Source: Bipolaris cookei | Lineage: Eukaryota > Ascomycota > Dothideomycetes > Pleosporales > Pleosporaceae | Direction of reading: 5' to 3' | Assembly (NCBI GenBank): GCA_002286855.1 | Contig: NRSV01000059.1 | Coordinates: 124,001 to 188,000, forward strand | Length of the DNA: 64,000 nucleotides | Shown here: positions 31,325-43,776 of the stretch, one piece after another | Numbering within the stretch: the first letter of the stretch is position 1 | Layout of the letters: each line of letters opens with the position of its first letter | Notes under the pieces: model-generated | The model's input: only the letters and a program-made list of their open reading frames with translations | The model's database searches: none | What the model was told of the DNA's origin: nothing | Translations under genes and position numbers: made by a program

Positions 31325-34300
31325 GTGTTCACAGTTGTTGAAGAAGTTCGCATTTCTATCGTTACATAGTATTTTTCATCATTGCAGCAAGTACATGTGT
31401 TGATATTTCTTGGATCTGAGGATTTACAGGCTATTCGGGTTGGTGATATAGCAGGGATTTAACATAGTGGAAATCAGAGGGGCCCCTCCAAATTTCGGTC
31501 CTACAAAAAGGCACCATGCTTTGGTTTAAGACATAACGTGCCCCGACGCTATATCTGGAAAGCCTTCTTAATACTTCCTAGAGAGTGAACTGACACATAT
31601 ATAGTATTTGTGACTCTTCTATTCACGTGAGTTTTCAATTATATAGATTATTAGAGATTAGTTCGGTTGACTGAGACTTTCGCAGGTTGAGTACGCCCCA
31701 CCTTTTCTTCACTGATGTTTTTTTAACTAGATGGCATATTCAGTGAGTTTAGGATTGAAGCGGAATTGCTCCATTGATAGTAAGAGGTAGTCCTTCCTAC
31801 AAGGGGCTCCGGATCCTTTCTTCTCAGCCAATATTCCGAGCAGAACTTAGAGTAGTATGGAAGTAATTCTCAAACAACCGTGTTTCATTAAGATTCTAAA
31901 AGGTTTTGTGGTAATTGTCGAAGTTGATTCCAATTGCTCTAGTCAGCAATGTTTAAGATAGCTGAGCCTTAGTCACATCGCCCGAGTACGATATTACAGT
32001 TGTTATATTCGCTCGCCACCTCCTTCAAGGAACAAATCTATAAAATTAAATGGCCAGAGTTCAGCTCTGACTGCTATAATTAGAGAAAATTAGCCGCATA
32101 GAGTCCGTCAATGACAGACGCGTCAGCCAAAAAAAACAGTCCAACCAACGTCTATGCCCAGGCATAGCTGTGGAAAGTGGCAGAATCGCTTCATGAAGGG
32201 GTATATGAGGGCAAGGAAAGCCATGAGAAGGGCGTGCTGGCCCACACGGGCAGACATCGTGGCATGATATAAAGCGTAGCGCGCGACAGCGAGGACTAGG
32301 GTGGTGGTGAGGGTGTCTGGCGTCGATATAGCGCCGCAAGCGAACGATTGCTTTTTGCAGCACTCAATTGATGATCGAAGATTAGTTCAACAGTTGCATT
32401 TTAAGCGCAAGCGAAATTGTGTAGGATTAAACTATTGAGTAGAAAGATAGCACTTAGTTTCGCCTAGTTGGTTAAATTGACTGAGTAGAGGAAGATAACG
32501 AAGTAGGGAAATTAGACCCTGGGTATTCCACCAGATTTACCAAAGCGAGGGAGCTCTAAGCAGTGCTGCCATGAGAAAGGCTTGAGTACATCCTTGGGCT
32601 TTCAGGAGATGGATGCTAGGCTGACAGATACTTTCTCCACGAGGATGTACTAACTAGACATTTTGTTTGTATCGCTACTTCGGTAAAAAAAATTCTCAGG
32701 ATGATGCAAGGAAAAGGGAAGATCTGGAAGCAAACTGCCTCTAGTTGGCTTTACAGTTCGACTGCAAAACGACCCTTAAATTTTAAGATATGCTATGGGT
32801 TTGAGCTATCGGGCCCATATTTCCAGCCACATTTTCGTGTTTAAAAATGAATCATCCATTGTAAAAAGCAATTCAGTGGGTTTGAAAGCTTTTCGGTGCA
32901 TTTATTAGGGCACTTAGTAGAGCAAGGCGTCACGCAAACTTTCGAGTCATTAACCGAATCAGGCAGTTCCTATATCTTAATAAGATTGAGTAAACCAGTT
33001 GCCGCAACGACAGGGTCTTTGTAAGGCCGTATAAATGGCACATGAAGAAGTAAGTAGAAAAGTTAGTGTATGTATGTATCGAGGGCTTGACAAAAGTTTA
33101 TCATATATTATCTTTTGCAAAGACTCTCATACAACCAATCACTTGGAAACTTCAAACATATGTGGTGTGTATGTAATTGTCTCGAAGCAAAGTCTGAATA
33201 CGTATCAGTTCTCGAAACTCTTCTCACAAGTCATCTTCCATGGGCGGATGTGCCGAGTATAACTAGGTCCCTCTTGAACTAAGGGAAAGGCTTGCGAGGC
33301 ACTATACTTCAAAGATTTAGTGGCAGCACCTAGCCTTGTATAAATAGAATTGCCACCTGTGACTCAAGTGTTTTGCACTAATTGCGGCTGTAGAGGTTTG
33401 AAGACTGTAATCCAAGAGACCAATGGTCTCCATCCAATTTTGCAAAGGGAATTGCTAATTATAGCTCGGTTGGGGGAGACCAACATACACTGCCTGCCTT
33501 AATGCATTATTATTAGTGAGAAATTTGAAAGGTTACCGCTTTATTCTAATAACGATGGTATTGTTCAAATTCTCAAGTATGTGCTAATGTGAACATGTAG
33601 ATAAGGGAAAGCACAACGAGCTAGCACAATGAACGTTTCCGGAATAAGGATAGAATGCCTAGATGAAGCCAATTCTGGTATGAGATTCCGGGCGATGATA
33701 TCGTGACCAATCAGAAATGTCTTCGTTCTAAGTCTTCGTAACTATAGCTATGATGGAGAGCGGGAGGACAGAGAAGGGAGAAATCTAGACTATACTTGAC
33801 TAAGATTCAGTTCTATCGCATGACTCTGAGTTTTCAAAAATCATTCAGCGAAGTAGAATTCTTTCATTGTCTCTTGTAATGTGTAAAATTACCCCTACTG
33901 CCGAAGACACAAGATGCGTATAGTTTTGCCGTTGCATTAGCAGATATACCTGACATCTACCAAAATCAACTGCAACACAAAAAGTATTAGTTCATCACAT
34001 TTTTTTTAAAATATATAAGCCTACTTTATCGGAAGTGATTGATACTTGTAGATCCTATAACTCATGGAAAGATGACAAGGGTACCTGCGCGTGCCCAAAA
34101 GCTTATCACGTGGACGCACTCTTTTTGCATTGTTTTATCTTCCTAACTATCATAATGAATTTCCAATACACTCATAAGTGTAGCATACTCATGCGCATTT
34201 TGTTCAATATCACTGTGAGCATATGCGTCTGGCGACGAGACGTTAGGCTCCCAGATTTGTGGAATCACGTGACGGTCGTCAAAATCCACTGCACTTCTAC

Positions 34301-34684
34301 CCCACATCCCTACATGAACGACGGTTCATTCTCTTAGCAACATTGCGGTCCGACAACTCATCATAACAGCGCCATGGTAGGATTACTTAGTATTCTAGTG
34401 AGCCATTTCGGACGATTGGGAAGGGGGGAGGGGAAATGGTCAAGAAAGAGGAGGAAGCTGATGCAGTACATGTAAGCTGTGGAGAAGCAACGGCATGATA
34501 AGAAGCTCGGATTTTTAATCAATATCAATCCTATTTTTGGAGGCAAAGTCCACCACTTCAGTACCCGGTTTTCAAAAACCATCGCTACGCCTCCATACTG
34601 TTCCAGGCCATATCCTATATTTGTAGAGGAACCAACGGAGAACAAATATGGCCATTACTGATCCTGCCAAATTCCAAGCCAAAC
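31325..34684. other. AT-rich gene desert
   Basis: Over 3 kb of AT-rich sequence without a supported gene. A GC-richer island at about 32100-32370 has open frames on the minus strand; one is hydrophobic (LALIYPFMKRF) but has stops and no start. It could be a relic of a coding gene, not identified. Nothing else was recognised. Confidence 0.4.
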
Positions 34685-36477
34685 ATGAGTAGGAGCGCAA
34701 CAAACGATAGCGTCCTGATGGCATGTAATAGTACACCCGTTTACCCAGCGAAAAGGAAAAAACTATTCGCCCACGACCCATGGATTCACAAAGGCCAGCA
34801 GCAAGAAGCGGACCGGCTCAGGGACGGTGGCGACATTCAGTTCTTCATCATTGGTGTAGGACATGCAAAGTTGCTAACAAGAGAAAGACTAGTAGAGTCA
34901 AATTTCTCAGCAAACAAAATATACCTCGTGAACGTGGCCGGCGATTTTGGTGGGACATAATATTGGAACTGATATCCCTGCCTACAATGTGATGTGGAAG
35001 GCTACATTTACATGCCTTTCCTCGGGGAAATAGGATTCAAACCTCTGCAGAAGTATACATCAAGCGATGAGATCCGTCAACATTAGGAGCGCCTGGCATC
35101 GCACTTTGGGCTACGCGGCCAATTTTCGACACGTGTGCTCAGTGCGACATGCGACGATGGCCGGCAACGCTGGGCAGTTCGAATGCGCAAGGAGCACAGC
35201 AACAGCGAGGAAAGTAATGCCTTGACTCGGTTTCTGATTCCGACTGGCACCCTCTTCATATCACTGGGAATGCCTAAAGTCGATGGTTTCCATGAGCTAC
35301 GTGCAAATATCCCGGTCTTTTATACGGCGCGCTGAGACGACGACTGCACTGGAGGCTCACTGACAGACGTCACTATTTCAAAGCTCAAGGGCAAGCGAGT
35401 CGGCATTATGGGTACGGCGGCAACAGCTGTCTAAGTCGTGCCGCAGGTTGCACGCTGGGCCGAATCCCTGTACGTATTCCAGCGCACACCCTCGTATTGC
35501 GGTCCACGTCGCCAGCATGCCACAGATGAAGACAATTGGACCGGCGAGGTCGTAACAGGCTCTGGCTGGCAGCTTGTTTGCCAACTCAACTTTGATATTC
35601 TCTTTAACGGTGAAGAACACTCGGCAGACCATCCCGATCTGGTTGCCGATGGCTGGACTCAGATAGCGCGCGGCTTTTTGGGCTTCATCGGGGGGCCGCG
35701 TCACGTCACACCCAAAAAATGTAGAAGAGCACGCGCATGCTCTGTATGAGTTGGACACGCCGCTGGCGGAGCAGGTGTAGGCATGGGTATGAGAGACCGT
35801 AGTGAAGGATGCGGCCACGGCGGAGCAACTAAGTACAACCGTTTTACCCCATGTGATGTAAAAGACCCACCTTTCAGGATGAGTACCTACCTACTTTCAA
35901 TCAGCCGCATGTCACGCTTGTGGACACGGATGGCAAGGGTATCGAGCGGTGTACGTCGCGAGGGGTAGTCGCCAAGGGAGTGGAGTACGAGCTTGACGTG
36001 CTGATTCTTGTCACGGGCTTCCTGTTGGCAATAGGGGAGAATGTAGCGCCTGCTAAGCTCTTTGGAATACCTGTTGCGGGCCGCAACGGCTGCCGCTTCA
36101 AGGACAAATGTAGGTATCCTGATTTTGGCATGTTGCATAGCATCACTACAAACCGCTTCCCCAACCTTCTCTATCCCAGTTTCGGTGGCGGACCAGGCTC
36201 ACCAAATCTCACTGTCGTCTTTGACTTGGAGTTCAGGCACATCGCCAATATCTTGAAAGCGGCTGTGGGTTGGGTTCCAGATCCTACACAGCTTGTGATC
36301 GAGCCGACTAAGGAAGCAGAGAATGTTTGGATAGATGAAGTGGAGAGTTGGGCGGCGTGGTGCTCGGTCTTGCTCGCTTGCACACGGGGCTGCTTCAACC
36401 ACGAGGGCGCCGCGTTGGTCAATGCCTCGAACAACCTTGGAGAAGCTGCGACAGGCGATGCGGAGGGTACTTCATAG
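34685..36477 (+). pseudogene. Baeyer-Villiger-type flavin monooxygenase pseudogene
   Basis: Homology starts near HDPWIHKG and FFIIGVGHAKLL (the FAD Rossmann motif, normally GxGxxG). It continues in frame through GDFGG with several stops (TAA 34957-34960, TGA, TAG) to CDVEGYIYMPFLGEIGFKP and an HFGLRGQF piece. The NADPH Rossmann motif appears as GIMGTAATAV with a stop, then VPQVARWAESLYVFQRTPS, highly typical of this family. After a damaged middle the last part (35880-36477) is clean: EYLPTFNQPHVTLVDTDG, VEYELDVLILVTGF, and LLYPSFGGGPGSPN. These enzymes insert oxygen next to ketones. The gene is clearly dead. Confidence 0.8.
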
Positions 36478-37125
36478 AGGATGAGCAGCCGTGTATGATC
36501 GAACTATCCGCGAATAACATGCAAAGAGCGGGCCGGAGGGCTTTGAGCTGTCGTGAAGTGAGGTTACTTTGTGAGGTGTTGTTATGTTATAGGGGTGCAC
36601 CAACGGGCTTATTATTGTGCATATACCACCTGCAGGGTATCAGCAGAATGTAAACCTGAAAACTTGTTCTACTTATTTCTTTCTTTGTTACTTGGTGTGC
36701 ATAAGGTTTTAGCAACTTGCAATGATACACTATCGTATACTTTAAAACTAGACCAAGATACAGGTGTGTTTTCCTTAAACTTCATTACACTGCACCAAAA
36801 TTTACCACATACCTTGAATACATTTCATTTAGAGAAAAAAAAATCCATTTTGTTTCTACAATACTTTACCTTGCCACAGATCTCAACCAGCATCTTGATC
36901 TCTGCCATATTACTCAGAGTCAAAGTCGACCCTATGTAGTAGTATAACCGCCACCCGTACTAACCCACCAGTAGCCTTGCGGACCCCCGAACCCCCCCGC
37001 AACCGCCACACTTTCTGCGTGCCACAACCTGAGTCCGCATCTTTGTTTACCCTCCCAAACCCACCTTTCCTTTTCCTCTACGCAAAGCGACCCAATCAAC
37101 CACACCAAAAGCGAAGGGAAAAAAA
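36478..37125. other. Boundary between accessory and housekeeping blocks
   Basis: AT-rich to about 36950, then C-rich sequence that forms the promoter and leader of the PDCD5-like gene. No gene is supported. Confidence 0.5.
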
Positions 37126-37682
37126 ATGTCAGACGAAGATCTCGAACAAATCCGGCGCGCGCGCCTACAGCAGTTGCAGCAGCAACAAGGCGGGGCCCGA
37201 GGCTCAGGCTCAGAGCAAGACTCGCGAAAGTAAATAATACCCCTCTTACCAATCCCAACCCCCCTCCCTAAAAAAATCCAATTTCCTTGATACTAACTTT
37301 TACACCCTTAGACAACAAGAAGGTCCGCTCTCCGCCGCTCCCCCTTCCCCCCCCCCAAAAAAAAACCACCCTTTACTAACCCCACAACACAGCGGACCAA
37401 CGCTCCTCAATCCTCTCGCAAATCCTCCTCCCCGAAGCTGCCGACCGCCTCGGCCGCATCCGGCTCGTCAAGGAATCGCGCGCAACAGATATTGAAAACC
37501 GGCTTATTATGCTGGCGCGGACGGGTCAGCTGCGCTCAAAGGTGACGGAGGAGCAGCTCAAGGAGATTCTGGGGGCGGTGGCGGAGCAGCAGGAGAAGGA
37601 GGAGCAGAAGATTGTTGTGGAGAGGAGGGGGGGCGGATGGGATGATGATGATGAATTGGAGGAGCTTATGAAAGAGGTTTAG
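37126..37682 (+). CDS. PDCD5-like DNA-binding protein
   Basis: Three exons (37126-37229, an 11-bp micro-exon 37312-37322, and 37393-37682) give 134 residues. The start is MSDEDLEQIRRARLQQLQQQ, the usual N-terminal helix. After the introns come ILLPEAADRLGRIRLVK and VENRLI-like ENRLIMLARTGQL, then VTEEQLKEIL, the conserved triple-helix core. An acidic tail ends with WDDDDELEELMKEV. The family (eukaryotic PDCD5, archaeal homologues) binds DNA and chaperonin-linked partners; its role in fungi is little known. It converges on the VMA22-like gene with 173 bp between stops. Confidence 0.9.
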
Positions 37683-37855
37683 CTAGGGATGTTGGAGGGG
37701 GTAGGGGGAGTGGTGCATTGGGATGGCGTTTTATTTATCTTCTTGGGGGATTATGGTAGTTTGTTTAGCACGGTATGCAGAGTTGATATGGCAACAAGGG
37801 TTGTTCATAAATAGCTTGTATGAACTTGAACCAGTTGGTTGAGTAACAGAGATAT

Positions 37856-38710
37856 CTAGAGCTTCTTGATTTGCTTTCTGACCCGTCCAATTTCAATCTC
37901 CTGCATTCGCATATCTCTGGCTAGTGTAGCTAGCTGCGGGATCGGGGCTTCAACTGCGTTTACGAACGCAGATTGTGCTGCTCGAAGAGCAGGCGGAACA
38001 AGAATGCCGAACCATTTCAGTGGATCATTGGATTTCTTCGTAGTCGTTGTTTTTTCTTTACTTTCTTCTGATGCTAAGCTGGATTCTTCCGCACTTGATG
38101 TCGTTTTCGGTTCTTCTTCTTGTTTGGATTCTGGTACTGTCGGCGTAACATGTTCTAAGTCGTCCTTTGATTCCTGGAAATCTTCCTTTTGGGATGCACC
38201 ATCCGAAGCATTCAATTTCTCATCTGAAGAATTAGATTTGTGGACGGAAAAGTGCGGGATGTCACTTGTTCGTCCCTCAGAGACGTGACTTTTGTTTGTC
38301 AGTATAATTCGTGTATTTAAGAGGACATACACCATCTGGGATCGCATGATATGAATCCTAGAGATTGCAGTTCGAGAAAACCTACACTTCTCGTATAGCC
38401 TGCATGCGTTCATCGTAGCAGTCCTGTCCATATCGAATCGCAGAAGACGAGTTATGGAAGTTTGCTTGAGCAAGGGACATGTACCCCTGCTCTCTGCGTC
38501 AATCTCTTTGGCTTTTCGAAAAATTATCTTGTGGAATGAACGTACATTAGATAGTTGCTTCGAAAGTTGCTGCATCACTTGCTGATACTCGTGCAATGTG
38601 TGCAGATAGCGCTCGAGCAGGTCATCCAGATGATCCAACAAATCATCTTTATCTCGTTTCACTGCTACTTCGTCCGCTTTGGAAACAGGCATATCCTGCG
38701 TTTCTGCCAT
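37856..38710 (-). CDS. VMA22: VMA22/CCDC115-like V-ATPase assembly factor
   Basis: Exons 38710-38546, 38489-38386 and 38288-37856 join to 233 residues. A single open frame reads through the introns, but splicing (GTACGT...AGAG; GTAGGT...AAAAG) gives the conserved QGYMSLAQANFH and IRYGQDCYDERMQAI segments, which are lost if unspliced. The N-terminus is a heptad-rich helix (LLDHLDDLLERYLHTLHEYQ). A disordered acidic Ser/Lys linker follows, then DPLKWFGILVPPALRAAQ and a C-terminal coiled coil. Vma22 acts at the endoplasmic reticulum in assembly of the proton-pump V0 sector. Divergent from SURF1, with 192 bp between starts. Confidence 0.82.
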   Translation of the reverse strand: MAETQDMPVSKADEVAVKRDKDDLLDHLDDLLERYLHTLHEYQQVMQQLSKQLSNVRSFHKIIFRKAKEIDAESRGTCPLLKQTSITRLLRFDMDRTATMNACRLYEKCRFSRTAISRIHIMRSQMVYVLLNTRIILTNKSHVSEGRTSDIPHFSVHKSNSSDEKLNASDGASQKEDFQESKDDLEHVTPTVPESKQEEEPKTTSSAEESSLASEESKEKTTTTKKSNDPLKWFGILVPPALRAAQSAFVNAVEAPIPQLATLARDMRMQEIEIGRVRKQIKKL

Positions 38711-38902
38711 GATATGGAAATTTCAGTGTCGTGGTGTTTGGAAAACAAATGATGCCTGGGTAGTTGTGGAGATGTTAACATGGGGGAGTGTGGGGCTGGG
38801 CCTATGCCGCATTCAGAGCTCGGATGTCCGACAATGCAATTCATCTTATCCTAACTTTCGCATCGTCGAGGTTACGCCTCTCCCCCCAACACCGACGCCA
38901 AA

Positions 38903-40019
38903 ATGTCGAAACCAAACCCCTTTTTAAGTCTCTTCAGGAGATACTACTCACAAAGGACAACTCCCCTCCCTCGAACCACCTACCCACCGCATTCCAGCCC
39001 GCAATGCCTTCGCGCACGCCTCCACCCGCAATTCCTCCTCTTCCGCACCCAAAAGCGCAACGTAGGCGGCGGTCCCGGCCTCGACCCAAACTTCGTCTCT
39101 ATCCTCGATCGGCCAGCCAAAATGGCGCGCGCAGGCAAACAACACGGACCGGGCCTTATCATCCTCGCTATTATACCCGTAACCGCCTTCATACTCGGGT
39201 GCTGGCAGGTGCAACGGCTTGGCTGGAAAACAGATTTGATAGCGCGGTTTGAAGATCGATTGACGTTCCCGCCACTGGAACTTCCGCTGCGAATCGATCC
39301 GGATGCCATCAAGGATTTCGATTATAGAAAAGTCTATGCGACGGGTGTGCTGCGACATGACCAAGAAATGCTGATTGGGCCGCGCATGCTGGATGGCGAG
39401 GAGGGGTACACGGTTGTTACGCCCATGGAGCGCAGGGATGCGAGGGGCAATGTGCACAAGATATTAGCGTGTAGGGGGTGGATTAAGAAAGATGCGAGTC
39501 CGCAGTGGTTTCGCAAGAAGAACGGGGCGTTGCCTGAGGGAGAGGTTACGATTGAGGGGTTGCTGAGGGTGCCGCCAAAGGGAAACATGTTTACGCCTAA
39601 GAATGAGCCAGAGAAGGGGAGATGGTTTTTTCCGAGTGTGGAGGAAATGGCAGAGTATAGTGGGAGCCAGCCAGTTTGGGTGGAAGAGACAATGAGTAAG
39701 TGCGCCTTTTGGAAAACTGTTCAAATGATTGCTATTGGGGGGTATCTAATTATTCACCACAGCGCCGGATTTGCTCACAAACTACGAGCGCGAACCAAAG
39801 GGCATACCCATTGGTAGGCCGCCAACCGTAAATCTGCGCAACAATCATACACAGTACATCTTCACATGGTGCGTATCCCATTTCCATATACATACACCAA
39901 TGCTCACGTTTAACAGGTACGCATTGAGTCTTGCAACATCTGTAATGTTCTGGATGGTCGTCAAGAAGCCCATGTCAGGCACCCAGCGACGGGTACGACA
40001 GAGTGTGGACTGGTCATAA
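38903..40019 (+). CDS. SHY1: SURF1/Shy1 cytochrome c oxidase assembly protein
   Basis: Exons 38903-39695, 39763-39868 and 39917-40019 give 333 residues. The basic N-terminus (RRYYSQRTT) fits a mitochondrial presequence. The first membrane helix (LIILAIIPVTAFILGCWQ) is followed by VQRLGWKTDLI. The intermembrane domain has GPRMLDGEEGYTVVTP and CRGWIKKD. LRNNHTQYIFTWYALSL spans the last intron and opens the second membrane helix. SURF1 helps assemble the Cox1 module of complex IV in the inner membrane. It converges on the CENP-T gene with 17 bp between stop codons. Confidence 0.93.
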
Positions 40020-40036
40020 AGCATGACTAGGCCGCC

Positions 40037-41793
40037 TCAATCTTCTTCATCATCTTCTTGTATAGGTTCTGGCCGCTTGCGCTTTTGGCTTTTGAGCTTG
40101 ACCGGGGGCTCCATGCGAAGCTGCTGGAGCAGTTCCCGGGGGAGCATCTTTTGTGCAAGCGAAAACGACGTACTGCTGTCGGTCGTTTTGCGAGTTCTTG
40201 TGAGTGTTAGCAACATGGACGAGCAAATTTGTACAAATTTGTACAGCAGACTAGATGTAACAATACCTCTTCATGAGTGCGATGACGTCGCTCTCCTCAA
40301 TCATCCTCCGTCCGCCGTGCTGTGCATAAGCTACGAGATCAATGCTGATTTGCTCGAAAAAATCGTTAGTTGTATGGACAAGGGCGTCAAGAGTCTCCTT
40401 GCTGAGGTGAGCTTTGCTTCCTTGTGACTTGATGAAACTGAGAGCAAGTTTTTTGACCGGTGCCGCGGGGAACGAAGGAAAGCTGATACCGTGCTCTGAA
40501 ACCATGTATTCCTTAGCCTTCCGCACGCCTTTTAACTGTTCCGCGGAAGGTCGCTCAGGTGAATGTGTCTGGAGACTCCTGTCGATTGCTGATTCTTCTT
40601 CCCTGTAGGCTGCAAGCTCGGCATCATCGTCTACAGGAAGGTCGGACTCCCATCCTAAATTGTCTTGATCTAGGGTAAGATCTTCGTCCTCCAAAGCTGC
40701 AGTTGGGTCTTGATCATCGTCGTATTGTACTTCTGTGTCGTCTGGGAGGTTCGCAGGCTCGCTATCTGGTATGTTGTCTTCCTGAATTTCTTGGTCTTCT
40801 TGTGGCGCTTGCCGGGGTGGCGCACGCATGCGATCAGGTATCAGGAAGCGGAAAGTGGGTTCCTCTGTGTCATCGTCTCCATCCCCAAATATGCCCAAGT
40901 TGGCATCGCTAGTGCGCCCGTCTCTTCGGCCAGTCAGTGCCTGTATGGTCGTATCATCTTCGTCTAGATCTTCCTCGATATTTTGGTCAGCCAGCCCATC
41001 TGCGCGTCGATTGATGAACGTCCCATCTACTTCAAACTCTTCCTCTACCGCACCGAGTTCACTCAAGTCTCCAAATCTTTCGCTTTGCCTCCCCGCGTAC
41101 ATCAAGCGCGGATCTTCACTAATGGCTCGCCTTCCAAATTCGAGAGATTGTACAGTCCCGCCATCCACATCATCGGGTAGGTCTGGTAGTAGCGATTGCC
41201 GCGGCGGGGCGCTGTGAAAACTGTCATCATCATCGTCGTCATACATGTTCTCCAGTGGCATAGAAAGTCGTGGGGCAGCCATTGGTGGGCCATCTTCGAC
41301 ATCTGGCAGGTCAAGGGCAGAATGTCGTGGGCGTTGGGGCAGGACCTGCGGGGAAGGCTCAACCGGCCGACTGTTACGAGCAAGCGCTACATGATCATTT
41401 AGCTGAGTTGAAGAGACTTGGTATCAAAGCATTACCTCTACTCAGATCACGTAGTAGATCACGCGGTGTTTCCCTCTGGACACGCCCACTTCTTCTTCGG
41501 TTATTGCCCGGTGTCCGAGCCGCATTAGCTCTTTCCCTTAGGGCCCGTATCGCATGCGGCGTGGTCGGCGCAATTCGCCGTGAGGGAAGAGGACGAGTGG
41601 CCGGTCCGCCTCGAGGTGTTCGTCCGGTTCCCGGTGTCCTTACCAGTGGTGTTCTTCGGCTTCCTGGGGTGGGGCCAGCGCTAATGGCGCGGCGAAAGGG
41701 GGTTATGGGTTGTAGAGTGGCATTGTTGCTCGGCGTATCCTGAGCTTGGGCGTCTGGTGAGAAGCGGTGCTTCTTGCGCGGAGATTCTGCCAT
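40037..41793 (-). CDS. CENP-T-like kinetochore protein
   Basis: Exons 41793-41436, 41386-40267 and 40196-40037 give 545 residues. The N-terminus is basic and rich in TP and SP sites (TPFRRA, RTPGTGRTPRG), the part that in this family recruits outer kinetochore complexes after phosphorylation. A long acidic disordered middle follows. The C-terminal histone fold begins at FPAAPVKKLALSFIKSQGS and includes LSKETLDALVHTTNDFFEQI and RRMIEESDVIALMKR, then a CENP-T-type extension (SLAQKMLPRELLQQLR). Intron splicing was checked by reading frame. It should act at centromeres with a CENP-W-type partner. Confidence 0.88.
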
Positions 41794-41997
41794 TGTGGCG
41801 GCACCATCCGAGGTTGCGTCGTGGGATCGCGGGAGGGTGGATAGACGTCAGGGAAACGCGTCGCTTGGGCGCGACCTCGCAGCGCGCAGCGGAGCTAGTC
41901 CGGTATTGGTTAGATTATCGATAACCTTAATCCTCGCTGTAACTTTTTCTGTTGCACGAACTTTGTCGCGCTCTTCACACAAAACACTGTCCCCGCC

Positions 41998-42938
41998 ATG
42001 TCAAATTCTGGACAGGAAGGAGGTATACCCCTCATTGAGGCGCAGTTTGACATTGACGCTTCTTCCAAAAAGAGGAAACGAGAAGCCGAGCCTGAGGCAA
42101 CCAAGGATGACAAGAAAGCTGCCAAAAAGGCCAAGCGAAAGGAAAAGAAGAAGCAGAGAGCAAAGGCGATAAACGAAGATGATTTGGATCAGCAGTTGGG
42201 AGTGAACCACGCTTTCGAGCGCATGGATGGTCAACTACTAGCAGACTACGTCAACGCGCGAACACGACTATATGGACAAGAGTTGAGTAGTGTAGAGCTG
42301 GCGGACAAGTTCATTTCCGGTAGGTGTGCAAATGGATACTTTGGTCAGAGGTATATTGACAAGATGCAGCACGCACGGTACAAGATAGCACGAGCTGGAG
42401 CGAGCCACGAACGACGGATAACCTATCAGCCTTTCTGAAGAAGCAGGCAGGTGCGCTGGAACCAACGGCTTCCAAGCCGGCCGGAGCACCACACACGATT
42501 GTGGTGACTTTGTCTGGGATTCGAGCCGCCGACGTATGCCGGTCTCTGAAGGCGGGATTGCCCAGACAAGGAGTTCAAAAGCCGAATGTCGCAAAGCTAT
42601 TTGCAAAGCATCTCAAACTGGCGGATCAGGTAGCGCAGTTGAAGAAGAGCAAGTAGGTGGAACCATGGTTAGTAATTTGGAATGCTCATGCTTACCTGTT
42701 GGGTAGAATCGACTACGGGGTTGGAACACCTGATCGACTGGTGGCATTGCTCGAGGATGGGGCACTTTCAACGGCCAACCTGAAGCGGGTGGTGGTGGAT
42801 GTGTCTTATATTGATCAAAAGAAGCGTGGAATTCTCGACATGAAGGAGCTGCATGAGGCGCTGTTGAAGCTGCTGCTACGGAAAGAGCTGGTGGGGGAAG
42901 ACAAGCAGGGAGGCGATGGACTGTTTCTTTTCTATTGA
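41998..42938 (+). CDS. CMS1: CMS1-like small-subunit ribosome biogenesis protein
   Basis: Exons 41998-42319, 42385-42652 and 42707-42938 give 273 residues. A basic nuclear stretch (KKRKREAEPEATKDDKKAAK) is followed by RMDGQLLADYVNARTRLYG. After intron 1 comes SWSEPRTTDNLSAFL, then TIVVTLSGIRAADVCRSLK and KLFAKHLKLADQV. After intron 2 IDYGVGTPDRLVALLEDGAL shows a DEAD-helicase-like fold without helicase motifs. This matches Cms1, a nucleolar protein of the 90S pre-ribosome in yeast. It is divergent from CENP-T with 204 bp between starts. Confidence 0.88.
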
Positions 42939-43776
42939 TGGAAGTTGGAATTCGATGTTGAACTCTTGATACCCAATGAATCCCGGGCGCGTGTACATAG
43001 ATAGGTACGTTGGTGATCAAGACTACGGTTCGCAGCCGTGCACGCGTCATGGCGACAGTGCAGAGAGGCTTGTTTTTTCTTACATGACGTTGATGTATGT
43101 CTGTGGTGCAGTTGGGGCGAGTGCATAGATATGTGAGGACAAGAGGGGCAAGTGTGTCGTGGGGCAAGAATCGGAAACAAGCAGTCCAGGACAGGGCAGG
43201 AATGCACGAGGAACGTCTCGAGACGGTGGCTAAAACCAGGCCTCTGTGGCCACACGTGCATGGTTACGAGTCGAAGCCGGGGGCGCGGGTACGATGGAGG
43301 TGCTAATGCGATGTTCGCACGGTGTTTAGGTTCAGAGGGCAAATCACAGAGCAGCACGGGCGCATTGGCAAGCACAAATATGCAGCGACAAACGAATCAC
43401 AGGGCGCGCAGGCGGCGATTATGGTTGACATGTGCATGTCCCCATGGCGCACCACCAAGGCGCGAGTGGCGACGGGGACCTGGCGCGGGATTTGGTGTGG
43501 AGATTTCTTTGCAGTGATGGTGGTGGTGCTGTGTTTGCAGAGGGAAAGTGCATCGAGGCGGATGGCATGAGAAAGGCGTGTGTCGGGGGCGGAGGATTGT
43601 GCCCTAGCATCTTAGCATGGCCGTGGCATGGCTTGGTCGGCCGTGTTGCACGTGACCGGGCGTTTGTAGCAACACCACCACCGGCAAGCAGCATTTGCAG
43701 TAGCAACGGCTCTCTGCCCCGACGCACGCCTCCAGCCTCCGGGCTGGGTGGAGCCTCCAGGGACGGACGGCCAGCC

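Noticed and set aside
38281..38710. Reading the VMA22-like gene as a single 284-codon exon
   Set aside because: Unspliced reading loses the conserved segments QGYMSLAQANFH and IRYGQDCYDERMQAI, which appear only after removing two GT-AG introns.
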